In this document: piece after piece, positions 10,070-21,910 of the stretch
Layout of the letters: each line of letters opens with the position of its first letter
Numbering within the stretch: position 1 is the stretch's first letter
NCBI RefSeq assembly: GCF_023898315.1
Contig: NC_064615.1
Span: forward strand, 5,094,501-5,158,500
From: Schistocerca nitens
Lineage: Eukaryota > Arthropoda > Insecta > Orthoptera > Acrididae
Direction: 5' to 3'
DNA length: 64,000 nucleotides
Made by a program: the position numbers and the translations under genes
The notes under the pieces: model-generated
What the model was told of the DNA's origin: nothing
Databases searched by the model: none
Seen by the model: the letters and a program-made list of their open reading frames with translations, nothing else

Positions 10070-12190
10070 CAGAAAGAGGGATATGTTAAGCTATTCACAG
10101 ACTCCCTCAGAAAGGTAAACTGGGACTTTGTAGATGAATATGACACAAATCAATCAACTATTGAATCTCTACCTAATAATTTCCTTAAGACAGATACTGA
10201 CTTATGGTACTCTTGTTCACCAATGAAAAGAAACAGTATTAAACCAAATAGAAAAGGTAAAAAGCTTAAATGGTACACTGATGACCTTGCTAGTATCTGG
10301 GAAAAGATACTTTCAAAGTACAAAACATATAGAAACAATGGCAAATGTGGGACAGGACAAAATGATACGTATTATAAAGGCTACCTGAAATGTTCTGAAA
10401 TGTTCTTTTTTTTTAAAAAAAAAAAAAAACATGCCAACCTTACACTTGCCAAACAAGCTGCCTATGAAAATTGCATAGAAGGAGCCCCAGACAAATGCAA
10501 GGCTGCTTGGGATATTATAGAACAGGAACATACTTCTATCCAAACACAAGATGTTCTACTGGAGCCAGAATAGCTCAATAAATATTTTACAACTAGATTA
10601 AACAAATTAAAATAAAAAATTAAACAATCAGATATACCAGCAATTGATATACTTGCTGATCAGCTACCTAAAGGGCATGAATTTCACTGGGATTCTGACA
10701 CACCCAAAGATATAAAAAATATTGTTAGAAAATTTTCAAACTCGAAAATCATGGACTACTACTGGTTATCTAACTACACAAAAAAAGGACAATACACCTC
10801 ATTTGCAATCCACTTGCTTTTATTATGAATAAATTCCTAGAAGTTGGAGTTTTCCCTGATCAGCTCAAAATTTCCAAAGTTATACCTATACACAAAAAAG
10901 GGGGAAAACACCTCACTGAAAACTATAGACCAGTGTCTATTGTACCAATATTTTCCAAAATTTTTGAAGCAATTTCCCACAAACAGCTAAGCAACTATTT
11001 TGAAAAGTATGACCTTCTCTGCAATAGCACGGTTTTTAACAAGGGAAAAATACCACCTCTGCAGTCCTTGAAATAGTTAGACATTAACTGCATTTGAAAG
11101 TAAACAAACAGTCTCACTTTAACTTTGTGATCTGAGTAACGCATTTGAATGTATCCCCTTTGATATCCTTGTAGCCAAACTAAAGTATTATGGTATAAAT
11201 AATACGGAGTTAGAAATAATCAACTCTTATTTAAATAACAGGAGACAATTTGTGTCAGTTCAGAATAGACACTCTTCTATGAATAATGTCACATCTGGTG
11301 TACCTCAAGGCTCTGCCCTTGATCCTTTCTTCTTCATTGTTGCAATTAATGATTTACCATCGTATGTTGGGCCTGAGTCAGTTATCTGTTATGCAGCTGA
11401 TACAACCTTAATCAGCACAGATCGAGATTTATCAAAGCTACATCAGAAATCAGAGGACACTCTCACCTTGACACTAAGGCTAATAAACTTCTATGTAATC
11501 CAGAGAAAACTCAGCATCTGCAGTTGGGACTGGCTAATGATGTAGAGCCAAAATCCATAAAACTGCTTGGAATATACATTGATTCCAAACTTAACTGGCA
11601 ACCCCATTTCAACCAGGTCCTCAAAAATTATCAAGTGTGTGTTATCCCATCTGGAAAGTGTCTGATCTAGTGAGTAACAACTATCTCAGAACAGCTTACT
11701 TTGGACTTTTTCAGTCTCATATATCTTACGGGCTGTTACTATGGGGCCACTCATGTCATTTCAGTGATGTACTGCTGATGCAGAAAAAGGTGCTACAAAT
11801 AACGTGCAAGGTTGGTCCAAGGGAGCACTGCCATCTATTATTCGTCAAAATGAAAATAATGACAGAGATAAATCTTTATATTTATGCATCACTGAGATAT
11901 GACAAAAAATAAAATAAAAAAAGAAAGAACAAAATTTAATACCAGAGAGAACATACAGTATCATGACACCAGAAACAGTATTGACATTCCTAGACATAGG
12001 CTATTGAAAACAGGCAACTCTCACTAAATGAACTGTTAGAAATTATTTAACAAATTACCACATACTGCACTCAATACACCTTTCAATAATTTTAAAAGTA
12101 AACTCCACAAACGGTTAATAGACAATCCATACAACAGTCTTACAGAATTCTTGGATACTTGTAACATAGGAATTGAGTTTTAAGTCTATG
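10070..12190 (+). pseudogene. LINE C ORF2 remnant (RT)
   Basis: The linker KLKWYTDDLASIW precedes a poly-A/poly-T slippage tract near 10,406-10,430. The RT blocks are GVFPDQLKISKVIPIHKKGG, ENYRPVSIVPIFSKIFE, then after stops SGVPQGSALDPFFFIVAIND and CYAADTTLIST. The catalytic FADD box reads YAAD, with the first metal-binding Asp replaced by Ala. C-terminal blocks SHISYGLLLWGHS and QKKVLQITCKVGPREHC follow. Motif A near 11,130 is only weakly readable (CDLSNAFE type). It has stops in every frame and is dead. Confidence 0.78.
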
Positions 12191-12245
12191 ACTGCAATAC
12201 TGTACAATTGATTAATGTAGCATAAATTATTTGTACTTGTAATGT

Positions 12246-12440
12246 TCAAAAAATTGCTCTGAGCACTATGGGACTTAACTTCTGAGGTCATCAGTCCCCT
12301 AGAACTTAGGACTACTTAAACCTAACTAACCTAAGGACATCACACACATCCATGCCCGAGGCAGGATTCGAACCTGCGACCGTAGCGGTCGCGCGGGTCC
12401 AGACTGTAGCGCCTAGAACCGCTCGGCCACTCCGGCCGGC
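12246..12440 (-). mobile_element. tRNA-derived SINE, full length, with TSD
   Basis: Read on the minus strand it starts gccggccggagtggccgagc, a tRNA-Leu/Ser-like head with A box, and then ggttcgaatcctgcc (B box). The body ends ctcagagcaatttt. It is flanked by the perfect 11-bp duplication acttgtaatgt at 12,235-12,245 and 12,441-12,451. It is inserted in the 3' UTR of LINE C and is the cleanest uninterrupted copy of this SINE in the window. Confidence 0.95.
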
Positions 12441-12553
12441 ACTTGTAATGTAAACACTAAGTAATATAGTAACTTATTATGTATTTTGACATAATTATAA
12501 AGCCTATTTCCCTGCATGTGGTCATTGGCAAATAAAGAATCTGAATCTGAACC

Positions 12554-13100
12554 AAGTTGAGTACTCTCCCCAACATAAACTTCAAGTACTTAGGACGGCG
12601 GTGCGCGCCGCTGGGATCTGAGAGGGTTTCGAGGTGTATCGTGCAGGGGAGCTCAACCTCCTCCTGTTTGCAGAATAATTGAGCGAACGCTTGCGTGTTC
12701 CGTCAGCTTATATCCCCCCTACATTGTCACTTTTGCTAGGGGTCTCCAGCATTGGAATAACACCCCAGTACTGGATGTAATTGGGAAGTCCTGTTTGAGC
12801 ACTGTGCACTTTGTTAAAGAGAGTCCTTCCCTTGACAAGATTGGATGATATTACAGAAGGTGAGTTCCAGAAATGTTACCATCAATGGCAGAAGCGCTGG
12901 AAAAAGTTTGTGCAATCAGAAGGGAACTACTTTGAAGAAGACAACAATAAACTTGACTAAAGCGTTAAGCAACATTTTTTTCACATCAGTCTCATTACTT
13001 TATTGTCGCACCTGGTACACTGCCGGAGAAAAAAAATTAGTACTGGAAAGACGATCCAATGACAGTATATTCCACCTCGGGGATAGCAGATGTACTGATA
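12554..13100. other. unclassified, GC-richer spacer
   Basis: Between LINE C and LINE D. The stretch 12,597-12,830 (ggcggtgcgcgccgctggga onward) has higher GC than its neighbours and looks like a piece of an older repeat, but no terminal repeat, coding motif or RNA gene is recognisable. A 96-codon open frame at 12,845-13,135 has no recognisable domain. Confidence 0.4.
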
Positions 13101-13440
13101 ACGGTTTCAACGTCGTCTGCCAACAGATAGCCTAGTGGCAGAGCTACCAGAGTGCCATCTGTGCTTACCGTTTAATAGGGAATAACGCTCACGAACTGAA
13201 GGCTCGGTGTGGTGAAACATCTGAAGCAAGCAGGTAAACACGCCACGGAGACGCACTCGTGCTTCTAACACCAACAAACATCAGTTTTCTTGTAGTTCTC
13301 GAAAAATATTGAAAAATATAGGCGATTTAATATCAGTTAACCATTAAATTGTGTTTCTGTGTGGTTGCGGCCTCATCACATCCCTTCGCAGCGGTGTCGC
13401 ACTCTCAACGTCTTCAACAACCTTCGAGGAAAAACTGTGA

Positions 13441-14603
13441 GTAAAATGACAACGGTCAACAGAAAAAGTACCGTACAGTGTATCTCTGACAGCACTATAG
13501 TTAGGCCCTCACCATTTGAAATTAATGAGTGGATCTTTAAAGAACTCGTAATTGTAGAATATGATATATTAGGTATTCAATTAGATATCACACAGAACTC
13601 TGCGTTATAAGATTTAAAGATGATAAAATTGTGAGAAACTCGTGACTGGAGTTGTCAATACATGCAAATTCAAGTATCTTGACGGTCCAGTCAGTAATGT
13701 TGTTGTAGTACATGCAGGTTAAGGAATCCGGAATATAAAAGTTTATAATGTATGCTTTGAATGCCCAGATGATGCCGTACTGTTTAAGGTACCACACCAT
13801 TTCGAAAACTGAAAATGATAAATGGTCAGGCACTTTCGGATATCAAATCGACAGTGGTGTGCAAAACGTTCGGACGGAACTAAAAAGACACATTCCGTCT
13901 TACGCATTAACTGCGGGAAATAGAGCGTTTATGATATATTGTAGGCAACCGCAGACATGTTCCATTTGTCATTCTATTGACCGCTTACTTTCTAATTGTA
14001 CTAAAAGAGTACCGGTGTATTTCTCCATGGAAAGAGCTGTATGTTAAGTGACACCCGCAGTGGTTACTTGGAAGTCACGAACAGGTTGGTGGCGTACATT
14101 CCACTGCCACCAGCTACCACGACTGTTGCTGTAATGCATGAGACAACTAAATCCGATCGCATCAACTCAACAAACATTTTAAGAATGTATTGTCCACGAA
14201 AAGAAACACGGGCGAAACTGGTAACAAAACTTTAAGTACCGACGATTACAGAGGTGTCTTAATCCACGTGGGCACAAACTCCATCCGCAGTAACAGTGAG
14301 GAAGAAATCGTGAATGAAACACGGACTCTGATTAGATCGGCGAAAACTGTATACCCGACATCCAGGCTGGTAATTAGTGGAATTATTCATCGAAGATCGG
14401 TAAGTGATACTTACATCAACAGGATAAATACCGGCATTAGGGAACAATGCAACAGACTCGGTGCAGTATTCATTGACCCAAACAAATTCTTAAACTGCAA
14501 GTGTCTGGGAAAAGACGGCCTGCACTTGAATAGATTAGGCTCTGTGAACCTTAGTAAAATGTTCATAGACGTGTGTAAAGTACTAAGAAGCAAGGGAAAC
14601 TAA
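13441..14603 (+). pseudogene. LINE D ORF1: CCHC knuckle plus SGNH hydrolase
   Basis: The first part opens MTTVNRKSTVQCISDS. After frame changes it reads NVRTELKRHIPSYAL and CRQPQTCSICHSIDRLLSNC, a gag-like C-x2-C-x4-H-type zinc knuckle in which the expected His reads as Asp (IDRL). A further frame change leads to a clean SGNH-type module at about 14,250-14,603: LIHVGTNSIRSNSEEE (block III GTN), RLVISGIIHRR, RINTGIREQCNRLGAVFID and GKDGLHLNRLGSVNL (C-terminal catalytic Asp-x2-His). Nucleic-acid chaperone and esterase modules together are known for CR1-group ORF1. The breaks make it a pseudogene. Confidence 0.7.
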
Positions 14604-14707
14604 TTCATTGTGATAGGGGTGACAAAGAAAAAATTCAAACTGAAAATAAAAAGTTTAGGTACCAAACAAAGGATGCACGTGAAATAACTAAAAGCAAAAA
14701 TGATCTA

Positions 14708-15832
14708 TTGATGCACTGGAATATAAATGGCTTAGGGGCAGAACTACCAAATCGTAAATTCTCAAAAATCGACGAACTAAAAATTCTGCTTTCAGAATCC
14801 GTAAATATTAAAATAATCTGCCTAAATGAACACTGGTTAACAGAAGATAGTATAAAAGTACTAAATAGTATTAATAATTTTAAGGTATCTGCTAGCTTTT
14901 GTAGAATAAGCAAATCTCGTGGAGGCTCCTGCATTCTTGTCAATTCTTCCGTAAGTCATACAGTAAGAGATAGTTTTAATTATTTAAATGAAGAGAGCGT
15001 GTTTGAAAGTTGCTCTGTAGAACTAAGTGATCTGAATACACTGGTTATAGCAATCTACAGAATTCCTGGATGTGCGGTAACAAAAGTGTTTTTAGCCAAA
15101 TTCGAATGCCTCCTGGAAAAACTCCAGAAAGAAAGTAAGAACAAAGTGGTTATAGCAGCAGACTTCAACTTAAATGTCTTAGTTGAAAGCAATGATTCCA
15201 CGAAATTTCGTGACTTAATTCAGAAATCTGGTTTCAAGCTAAATTTTTCTGAAAGCACTAGGGAAAACAGCAGATCAGTGACCTGCATTGATAATATTAT
15301 TACTAACTACAAATTTGACAGTGGAAATAAGCACAAATACTGCTTAGACTTGGGTATTTCAGATCACTCAGCTCTGTTTATTGAGCTCCCAAAAGCAAAT
15401 AACCTAAAGCCTCCAAAAGTGTGTATAAAAAGGGATCTCAGTAAAAGTAAAATGGATTTATTCCGCAGTAAATTAAGTATAATAAGCTGGCCTGTAGACT
15501 ACAATAGTTCAAGCTTGATAAACTATGACAAATTCTTAACTTGTTTCTTAGAGGTATTTAATGAATCATTTCCTCGTAGATATCAGCAAAAGAAAGTAAA
15601 TGGTAAACTCAAATGGATTACAACAGGTATAAAAATCTCTAGTGCCAGAAAGAGAGAGCTCCACAATGAGTTAAAATCAAACAGAAATCCAGATTTGGTT
15701 ATTTATGTCAAACAGTATAAAGCTGTATTTAGGAAAGTTGTAGTGGCAGCTAAAAAATGGCAAATAATAAATTCATATGAGAACACAGAAATAAGACAAA
15801 AGCAGTGTGGTCAGTTGTTCAGTCTGAACTAG
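14708..15832 (+). CDS. LINE D ORF2, APE-type endonuclease (partial ORF2)
   Basis: An uninterrupted 374-codon frame begins MMHWNINGLGAELPNRKFSK, giving the metal-binding Asn. Then come LNEHWL (catalytic Glu), RGGSCILVNSSV, AIYRIPG (Tyr), IAADFNLNV (Asp/Asn pair), CIDNIITNY and LGISDHSALF (catalytic Asp-His). All active-site residues of a LINE endonuclease, which nicks the target DNA to prime reverse transcription, are present. The frame ends at TAG shortly before the RT, which is in another frame, so the full ORF2 polyprotein is not made. It has no host function. Confidence 0.85.
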   Translation: MMHWNINGLGAELPNRKFSKIDELKILLSESVNIKIICLNEHWLTEDSIKVLNSINNFKVSASFCRISKSRGGSCILVNSSVSHTVRDSFNYLNEESVFESCSVELSDLNTLVIAIYRIPGCAVTKVFLAKFECLLEKLQKESKNKVVIAADFNLNVLVESNDSTKFRDLIQKSGFKLNFSESTRENSRSVTCIDNIITNYKFDSGNKHKYCLDLGISDHSALFIELPKANNLKPPKVCIKRDLSKSKMDLFRSKLSIISWPVDYNSSSLINYDKFLTCFLEVFNESFPRRYQQKKVNGKLKWITTGIKISSARKRELHNELKSNRNPDLVIYVKQYKAVFRKVVVAAKKWQIINSYENTEIRQKQCGQLFSLN

Positions 15833-17619
15833 GAGCCAAAGTAAAAATTCATGAGATTTTGAAAATTAGACATAAAAATGAAATTATAGTAAACCCTGTT
15901 CAGATGTCAAGTTGTTTCAATGAATTCTTCCTAAATGTAGTAAGATCGGATGTGGATATGACATTCTATTAGGGCATCACAAATTTGGAAAACAGCCAGA
16001 ACACATCTCTTAAACAATTTGAAAAAAATCACCCAAAGGGATGTGGAAAAGGAAATATTGTCTCTAAAAAACAAAACCTCACATGGGTGGGATGAAATAA
16101 CAACATCTGTAATCAAGTATGTGCACAATATTATTTCCCAACCACTGTCAACTATTATAAATCAATCTTTTGACCAGGGATGCTTTCCAGAGGTATTGAA
16201 ATATGGTGAGATCAAACCTCTGTTCAAGAAAGGATCGACAAAAGATATGGGGAAATACTGCCCTATCTCTCTCTTGCCGGTCTTCTCTAAAGTGTTTGAA
16301 AAGATTGCAGCAAAACAAATTAATAACTTTCTTACTGTAAATGATATAATTTTTAAAAACCAGTTCGGATTCCAACAGGGTAAAAGCACTGTGAATGCTA
16401 TAAATGAGTTTATCCAAAAAATATGCTCCACGTTAGATAAAGGTAGAAAGGTCACAGGTATATTCTGTGATCTGACTAAAGCTTTTGATTCAGTGAACCA
16501 TGCATTACTTCTCCACAAATTACAGATGTATGGAATCAGAGACACTGCTTTAAAATGGTTTAGCTCTTACCTGTCAGGTAGGAAACAAAGAGTAATTTTA
16601 ACTTTAAATGGAACCAATTATTCATCAGACTGGAAAACATTTCCCCAAGGAGTCCCACAAGGTTCGATATTGGGTCCCTATCTGTTTCTGTTTTACGTAA
16701 ATGACCTACCACTTGCTATTGATGTTCATTCAGTCTTATTTGCTGATGATACATCAGTTCTAATTGAAAATGAGGTATCTGAAAATATTCCAGAAAAAGC
16801 CGAAAATACTTTAGAAAAACTTAAATCTTGGTTCTATCAAAATGGACTAAAACTAAATGTAACTAAAACCAAAATGATGCAATTTGAAGCTAAATCAGTA
16901 GAAAGGAGTGAAATAAAGATAACTTGTAATGATCAGGATATCACAGAAGCAAACCACGTGAAGTTCTTAGCCTAAATCGTGACAAAAATTTAAATTGGAA
17001 GGTACACATAGATTACTTAACAAATAAACTGAACAATGTAGCATTTGCAATGTGTATTTTGTCAGGTGCCACAAACATGGATACCAGAAAGATAGTTTAT
17101 CACTGCTACTTTGAGTCAGTTATTCGTTATGGCATAATCTTCTGGGGAAATTCTGCAAATGTCACTAGGCTCCTAGTATTACAAAAGAAAGTAATTAGAA
17201 ACATGTGTGTTGCAAAAAAACGGGAATCCTGTCGACCACTGTTAAAAAATTTTAAAATACTATCCATCCCCTCACTTTACATATATGAGATGGTGGTGTT
17301 CCTATATAGAAATCAACATACACTTGACACTTTCCGTTTTGACCACAACTGCAGCACTCGCCACAGAGATAACTTCAAACTTCCAACACATCGTTTAAAA
17401 CTTTATGCCCAAACGCCAGAGTATATGGGGTTAAAAATTTTCAATAAAATAAAAGGCAGTAATATATTTAAAATGGAGATTGGTTCACCGAAAAGATTGC
17501 TCTTTACTCTTCTGGTGGAAAAGTGTTATTATTCTGTCGATGAATTCACAGCTTCACAATCTGAACACAGGGATTGTATTACATTTATTATGTTATGTAC
17601 ATGTGTAGCTGTAACTTAG
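15833..17619 (+). pseudogene. LINE D ORF2, reverse transcriptase and C-terminal domain
   Basis: After broken linker sequence an open 318-codon frame (16,019-16,975) carries the RT: EIKPLFKKGSTKDMGKYCPI, FKNQFGFQQGKSTVNAI, GIFCDLTKAFDSVNH (motif A Asp), FPQGVPQGSILGPYLFLFYV and VLFADDTSVLI (FADD). A premature TAA after HVKFLA separates it from the C-terminal part (RYGIIFWGNSANVTRL, VAKKRESCRPLL, PSLYIYEMVVFL, RHRDNFKLPTHRLK), which ends at 17,619. All catalytic residues survive. The order of blocks matches LINE A and LINE B. Confidence 0.88.
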
Positions 17620-17765
17620 AACTGTAAAATATAATGTAAACTTTTGTATTTCTCTTAAAAAAGTGAAAAAAGTGTCTTTTGTAAACCTTGACATGTCTCC
17701 TGTACATCAAATCAAATGATTTGAAAATTGTATGTAATGAGATGAATAAACCACATTTCACATAT

Positions 17766-18870
17766 CACACAATCTGCACAGGAAGAGGTAATGGAAATTC
17801 AGAAACTGGTAGCAGAAAGCTACCGTCAGCAGAGAGCCCGTCTGCGGCTGCAAAACTTACAGAAATTCACTCCAAAGCCAAAGAAGATACTTCCAACAAA
17901 ACAAAATCAAATTCGAAAGTTGAAAAGAAAAAGGTAAAAACTGAGGAAAGTTAGACATGTGACGAACTGGAACCACAGATGCAAGGTAGCGTTACCTCTG
18001 AAACGTCCCAGACGACTACGTAAATCGAAAAGACAGCAGACTAACCGTGCAGAAAAAAGCAAAAACGGGCTGTCAAAAGCCTTGTGACCTCTGAAGTTAA
18101 AGGTAATATCTCTGAATAGCCTGTTATAGAATGATTTTAGATTAAAGAGTAGCCCACGAACAGCCTGATAAGGAATCAAGTCAAATTCAATCAGGCAAAC
18201 GAAAGAATCGAGATCACCATCAGGTAAAAGGGAAAACATAATCTGAAGGTCGATATGCTAAGAAATCTGTGCCCTCAGGGGCTCAGCTGTCGTTTGCTTG
18301 GCGACCCTGGGGTTCCCGAGCTGGTGACAGGCAAGCATCGCCAGTCCTCTGTCACCATAAGCTCTGCACATGCTTCAGGGACCACCGTACAAGACCATTG
18401 TGTGTCACAGGGAACCGGGGATGTTGGCTTGAGCGCCCAGTCACAAGGATGGTCAAAACCTCTGTAATAAAAAAAAAAAAAAAAAAAAAAAAGCCACCAC
18501 CTTCATCTCAAGATGTGCTGCACGCTGTTGAGGTGGTACCGTCGTCAGCGGGCAACCTCTGGGGAACCTGCCACACCTCAGTTGTACAAGGCTTATCTCA
18601 GCTCGTGGGGCTCTGTTTAGGTGGACTTTTATGTCCCTAGCTGCTCGTGGTATCGAGATGGATTCTTCGAAGTGTTCTCTTCCATCTCCCAGCGGAATGG
18701 GTGGGTCGCTGGTAAGTGCCAACACTCACTCAAATAAGAGGACTCGTGTAGCCAGTCCTCCAGACTCAGGGATATTAAACAATTCAAGTGGGTTTTGTGG
18801 CAGAACGCAGAGGTTTAGTAACAGAACGCATGCTGCTGGCCAGAGTGTGCTTGTGCTAGTTAACTGACAG
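17766..18870. other. probable decayed 5' part of LINE E; A tract
   Basis: It contains Lys/Ser-rich coding-like stretches (for example KAKEDTSNKTKSNSKVEKKK at about 17,875-17,935) and an A tract at about 18,469-18,493, but no recognised domain. It lies directly upstream of the LINE E gag relic on the same strand and may be its 5' UTR and gag N-terminus. This link is an inference from position. Confidence 0.4.
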
Positions 18871-18899
18871 AGGGGACTTTTGAAAAAGTGTCACTTTTT

Positions 18900-19490
18900 T
18901 AGGAACAAAAGGGTTTAGAGAGGTGTCAGATACTTTAAAATCAATCAAACGGTTACGAAATGGGAAACATCAATTTCCGAACAAGTAAAAAAACCTGCAG
19001 AATGCCAAAACCCTTGGCTAATATGCCATTGAGACTCATTTCCAAGCCATATTAAACTAAAGTAAAGATGTTACGCCCTGCAGAGACCTAGTGGACATAC
19101 CCAAAAGAAGACTTGAAAGTTCAATGGGCCCAAGAAGGCATTATAGATGTGCAGAATATTATGAAAAGGGTGGAGGGCGACGTGATTAAATCCGACTCGT
19201 TTCATCCTCACTTTCAATAGCAAACAACTTCTAATCCAACGCGCTCTTTTAAATGCCAGCGATTTGGGTACACCACACTTGGATATAATGGAGTAGCAAC
19301 TTGAGGCAAATGTGGTAACGCTGCCCATGGAGGAGTCGGATGTTAATCTCCTCCAAAGAGTGTGAATTGTTCTGGTGCTCACCCTGCCTGGAGTAGTGAC
19401 TGCTGTGTCTGCCTTGAAGAACGGAAGACACAGGAAGCTAAAACCACAATAAGACCATTCAGTCCCCAAGATTTGCTACCTCCTGTGCGT
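18900..19490 (+). pseudogene. LINE E gag-like ORF1 relic
   Basis: At about 19,230-19,440 three zinc-knuckle units are readable: SFKCQRFGYTTLGY, then GKCGNAAHGGVGC after an in-frame TGA where the first Cys would be, then SVNCSGAHPAWSSDC. Each unit has lost at least one metal ligand (Cys to Ser, His to Tyr, Cys to stop) relative to the usual C-x2-C-x4-H-x4-C. The upstream part (IMKRVEGDVIKSDSF) fits the gag core. Non-functional. Confidence 0.7.
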
Positions 19491-19559
19491 AAGTTGTTAT
19501 AGAGACAGTGCAGAAAACTGATGCTGCTACACAAACGGAGGTAGCTAGTGTTGGCACTA

Positions 19560-20690
19560 GTATCTGCATTTGCATATACAGGATACCATCCTCCATTTTA
19601 GAGACTCAGTAAGATTTCTGCTCCTCATTTTTGACTTCAAATTGTCGTGGTTGCCACACCTGAGAGACCTGAAAGCCAAGGTGCTGAATATCTTAAAGTG
19701 CCTTAGCCACCAGTCGTGGAGAACAGACAGGGCGCGTCTGCTCCAATTTTATGATGCTTTCACGCGTTCGCATCTGGACTATGGGTGCACAGTGTATGTG
19801 TCAGTAAGGCCTTCTTACTTGAAGATTATTGGTGCGTGCACCATGAGGAAATTCAGCTGGCCACAGGTGCTTTTAGGACCAGCCCCATACCAAGTCTCTG
19901 TGCTGAAGCTGTGGAACTGCCACTCACCATCCAGCGCCAGCTTCTGATGGTGCAGCAAGCATGTGAGTTCCTTGCAGCTCCAGCTTCGCGCACGTACCAT
20001 ACTGTTGCTTGTCCACCTGGAATGCCTTTTCTCCAACCGTCCATGGGCCACAATGCCGTTTGGGACGGGTGCGCTGCGTATGCTGGAGTCATTCATTGTA
20101 GAGCAAGTACAACCCCAAATGCAGGGTTTAAACTGTCTCACAACCTGGTTATTGCAGAGGCCCAGAGTTATTTTAGATTTAGTGCAGTGCAGGAGAGATT
20201 GCACTCCTGCTTCTGTTCTTAATGTGATGTTTTCTGACATTTTATGTGAGCCCCACAACTATGTTGCCGTCTTTACGGATGGGGCGAGGCGACTCCATTG
20301 GTTGCTCTGTTGCTTTCCCAGATCGTGTCCTCAGGGTCTGACTACCTCAAGAATTTACTGTCTTCGGCACAAAATTATGTGCGATCTCGTGGGCACTGGA
20401 GCATACGAGACATTATTCCAGTGCTAAATTTCTTGTCTGTTCGGATTCTGCTAGTGCCCTTCACTCCATATAACATTTGCGCCCAACAGATAAAATAGTC
20501 CCGACTATTCAGGATGCCCTCCTCCAGTTACAACAGCTGGGGAAGGAGGTGTTGTTCTGCTGGCTACCAGAGCAAATGGGTATTGAGGGAAATGAACGGG
20601 TGGATCTAGCAGCCAAGGTGATCCTCAGTTACCCATTGTGCATTCAGACGAGTGTGGTTAGAGTTCTAAGCCCCACAATACCAAGGGTGG
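19560..20690 (+). pseudogene. LINE E post-RT domain and RNase H relic
   Basis: Readable blocks in two frames: FLLLIFDFKLSWLPHLRDLK (post-RT), ARLLQFYDAFTRSHLDYGCT, LATGAFRTSPIPSLCAEAVE, then YVAVFTDGARR at about 20,260 (RNase H motif I, normally TDGS) and VLFCWLPEQMGIEGNERVDLA at about 20,550-20,600 (normally WVPGHVGIxGNExAD, the motif with the catalytic His and Asp). Here the His position reads Gln. It is a clear but dead RNase H of a Jockey/I-type LINE. Confidence 0.75.
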
Positions 20691-21232
20691 GGGGAGGGGG
20701 GAGGTACTGAGGTACTTTATGGCTACCTCTTTAAAATTTTGTAAATAATATTTATTGTCTTTAATGAAGTCTTCTTCCAGATTCTATGATTGTTTTGCAT
20801 TTTTCGTCCAAGCTTAACCAGAAAATTTAAGTTTAATGGAGGTGGTCATAAAGTCTACTGCCCTTGGTAGTAGATGCGACTTCCCACGACAGTCATCTTA
20901 CTCCACAAATAATAGCATTAGGCAACCTTAGAACACATGGTCGTTATAATTCTTTGGGTTGACAGCAACAATCATCTCAACAATGATTCATTTCCCTTTG
21001 GTTCTTTATTGTTTCCTGTTCAGTCCACTTAGTCCATTGTTAGATACAACTGTGATTGACACTTACTGACAGAGGAATATCACAGATTTTGGAAGCATCG
21101 ACAGATTCTCAAATTGAATTTGATGAAAGTGACGATGTAGTGAGTAACCTGTAGAGGAACGTGTTGTGCGCGAGGATGTGGACAGTGATAGAGTACCTAC
21201 AGACACTGAAGATGAAGTCTGACCACCTGAAA
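20691..21232. other. unclassified; possible piggyBac-type N-terminus
   Basis: There is a G run at 20,688-20,702. Near 21,060-21,225 one frame reads SQILEASTDSQIEFDESDD and an acidic stretch ending at the hAT end. Acidic N-termini of this type occur in piggyBac transposases, but no catalytic block is present, so the call is weak. Confidence 0.3.
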
Positions 21233-21910
21233 CCAGTGGCGGATACATACGGGTGGGGGGGGGGCAGGGGGGAGGCATACAGCCCCCCCCCCTCCCCCTG
21301 AGCAGGGCCGCTCGCATTGCCACCTGTGTAGCCCCGCCAGTCAGCTCGCATGCTATTCGTTCGTTTCTTCCGTCAGTCGACTCGACTGAATCGAGTTATC
21401 GAGTAGTTGTACTTTCCTGTGTAGCAGGCGTGTCCACGTCATTGTATTTTATATGTTTCTGCCTGGCACATAGATGGCTAACACAAACCTACGAGAAAAG
21501 TCGCGACTGTTCTAGTGCTCTAGCACATAAATTGAATCAGTGCTTAACTGAACTACCGTTCTTGGAACAAAAATCACTCTCTGTGATTAAAAAGAGACTA
21601 ATGGGAGAGATTCTTCAACACAAGCAAACTAGCATAAACGCCCTTAATGATCGTGAGTCTGTTATGCAAGCGTTGTCTGTTTGTCTGACTATCCTACTTT
21701 GCACACGCTGTACAAAATATTTGCTACAGTAGAAAGACGTTTTATAACAATGCAGCATACAAATACATGGCTGAGGTCGACAGTAATGGAGGATCGACTT
21801 AATGGCTTAGCTCAGTTGAACACTCACCCTGACATTGATTCTCCTATTGATGATGTAATTAACCAATTTTCCAGGAAGAATAGGCGCATTGAATTCATCA
21901 TTTAAGGAAG
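21233..21910 (+). mobile_element. hAT-family transposon fragment
   Basis: The left end starts cagtggcggatacatacggg, followed by G and C runs, which is a common hAT terminus. Coding remnants follow on the plus strand: HKLNQCLTELPFLEQ, then at about 21,680-21,903 YPTLHTLYKIFATVERRF and NTWLRSTVMEDRLNGLAQLN, the C-terminal hAT dimerisation domain of transposases (usually ERSFS...KTWLRSTMxxxRLxGLA). The catalytic core is missing. I could not find the right terminus or an 8-bp duplication. Confidence 0.75.

Larger units (their letters stand above)
10060..12553 (+). mobile_element. LINE C, degenerate CR1-group LINE
   Basis: ORF2 remnants run from the endonuclease-RT linker to the C-terminal domain, followed by a 3' tail ending aaataaagaatctgaatctg at about 12,530-12,550. 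Its 3' UTR carries a minus-strand SINE (12,246-12,440). ORF1 and the endonuclease are absent, so the copy is 5'-truncated near 10,060. Confidence 0.78.
13100..17765 (+). mobile_element. LINE D, best-preserved CR1-group LINE
   Basis: A nearly complete element has a 5' UTR, ORF1 with a zinc knuckle and an SGNH-type esterase (13,441-14,603), an APE endonuclease (14,708 onward), RT and C-terminal domain (to 17,619) and a short 3' UTR with atgagatgaataaaccaca near 17,740. Only a few frame breaks separate the parts. The 5' edge is approximate because I see no clear duplication. Confidence 0.8.
18870..20690 (+). mobile_element. LINE E, Jockey/I-like LINE with internal deletion
   Basis: A gag-like ORF1 relic with CCHC knuckles (to about 19,490) is followed directly by the post-RT region and an RNase H relic (19,560-20,690). 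The endonuclease and almost all of the RT are missing between them. It is strongly decayed and differs from LINEs A-D in having knuckles of the Jockey gag type and an RNase H, so it is a different clade. Confidence 0.72.
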
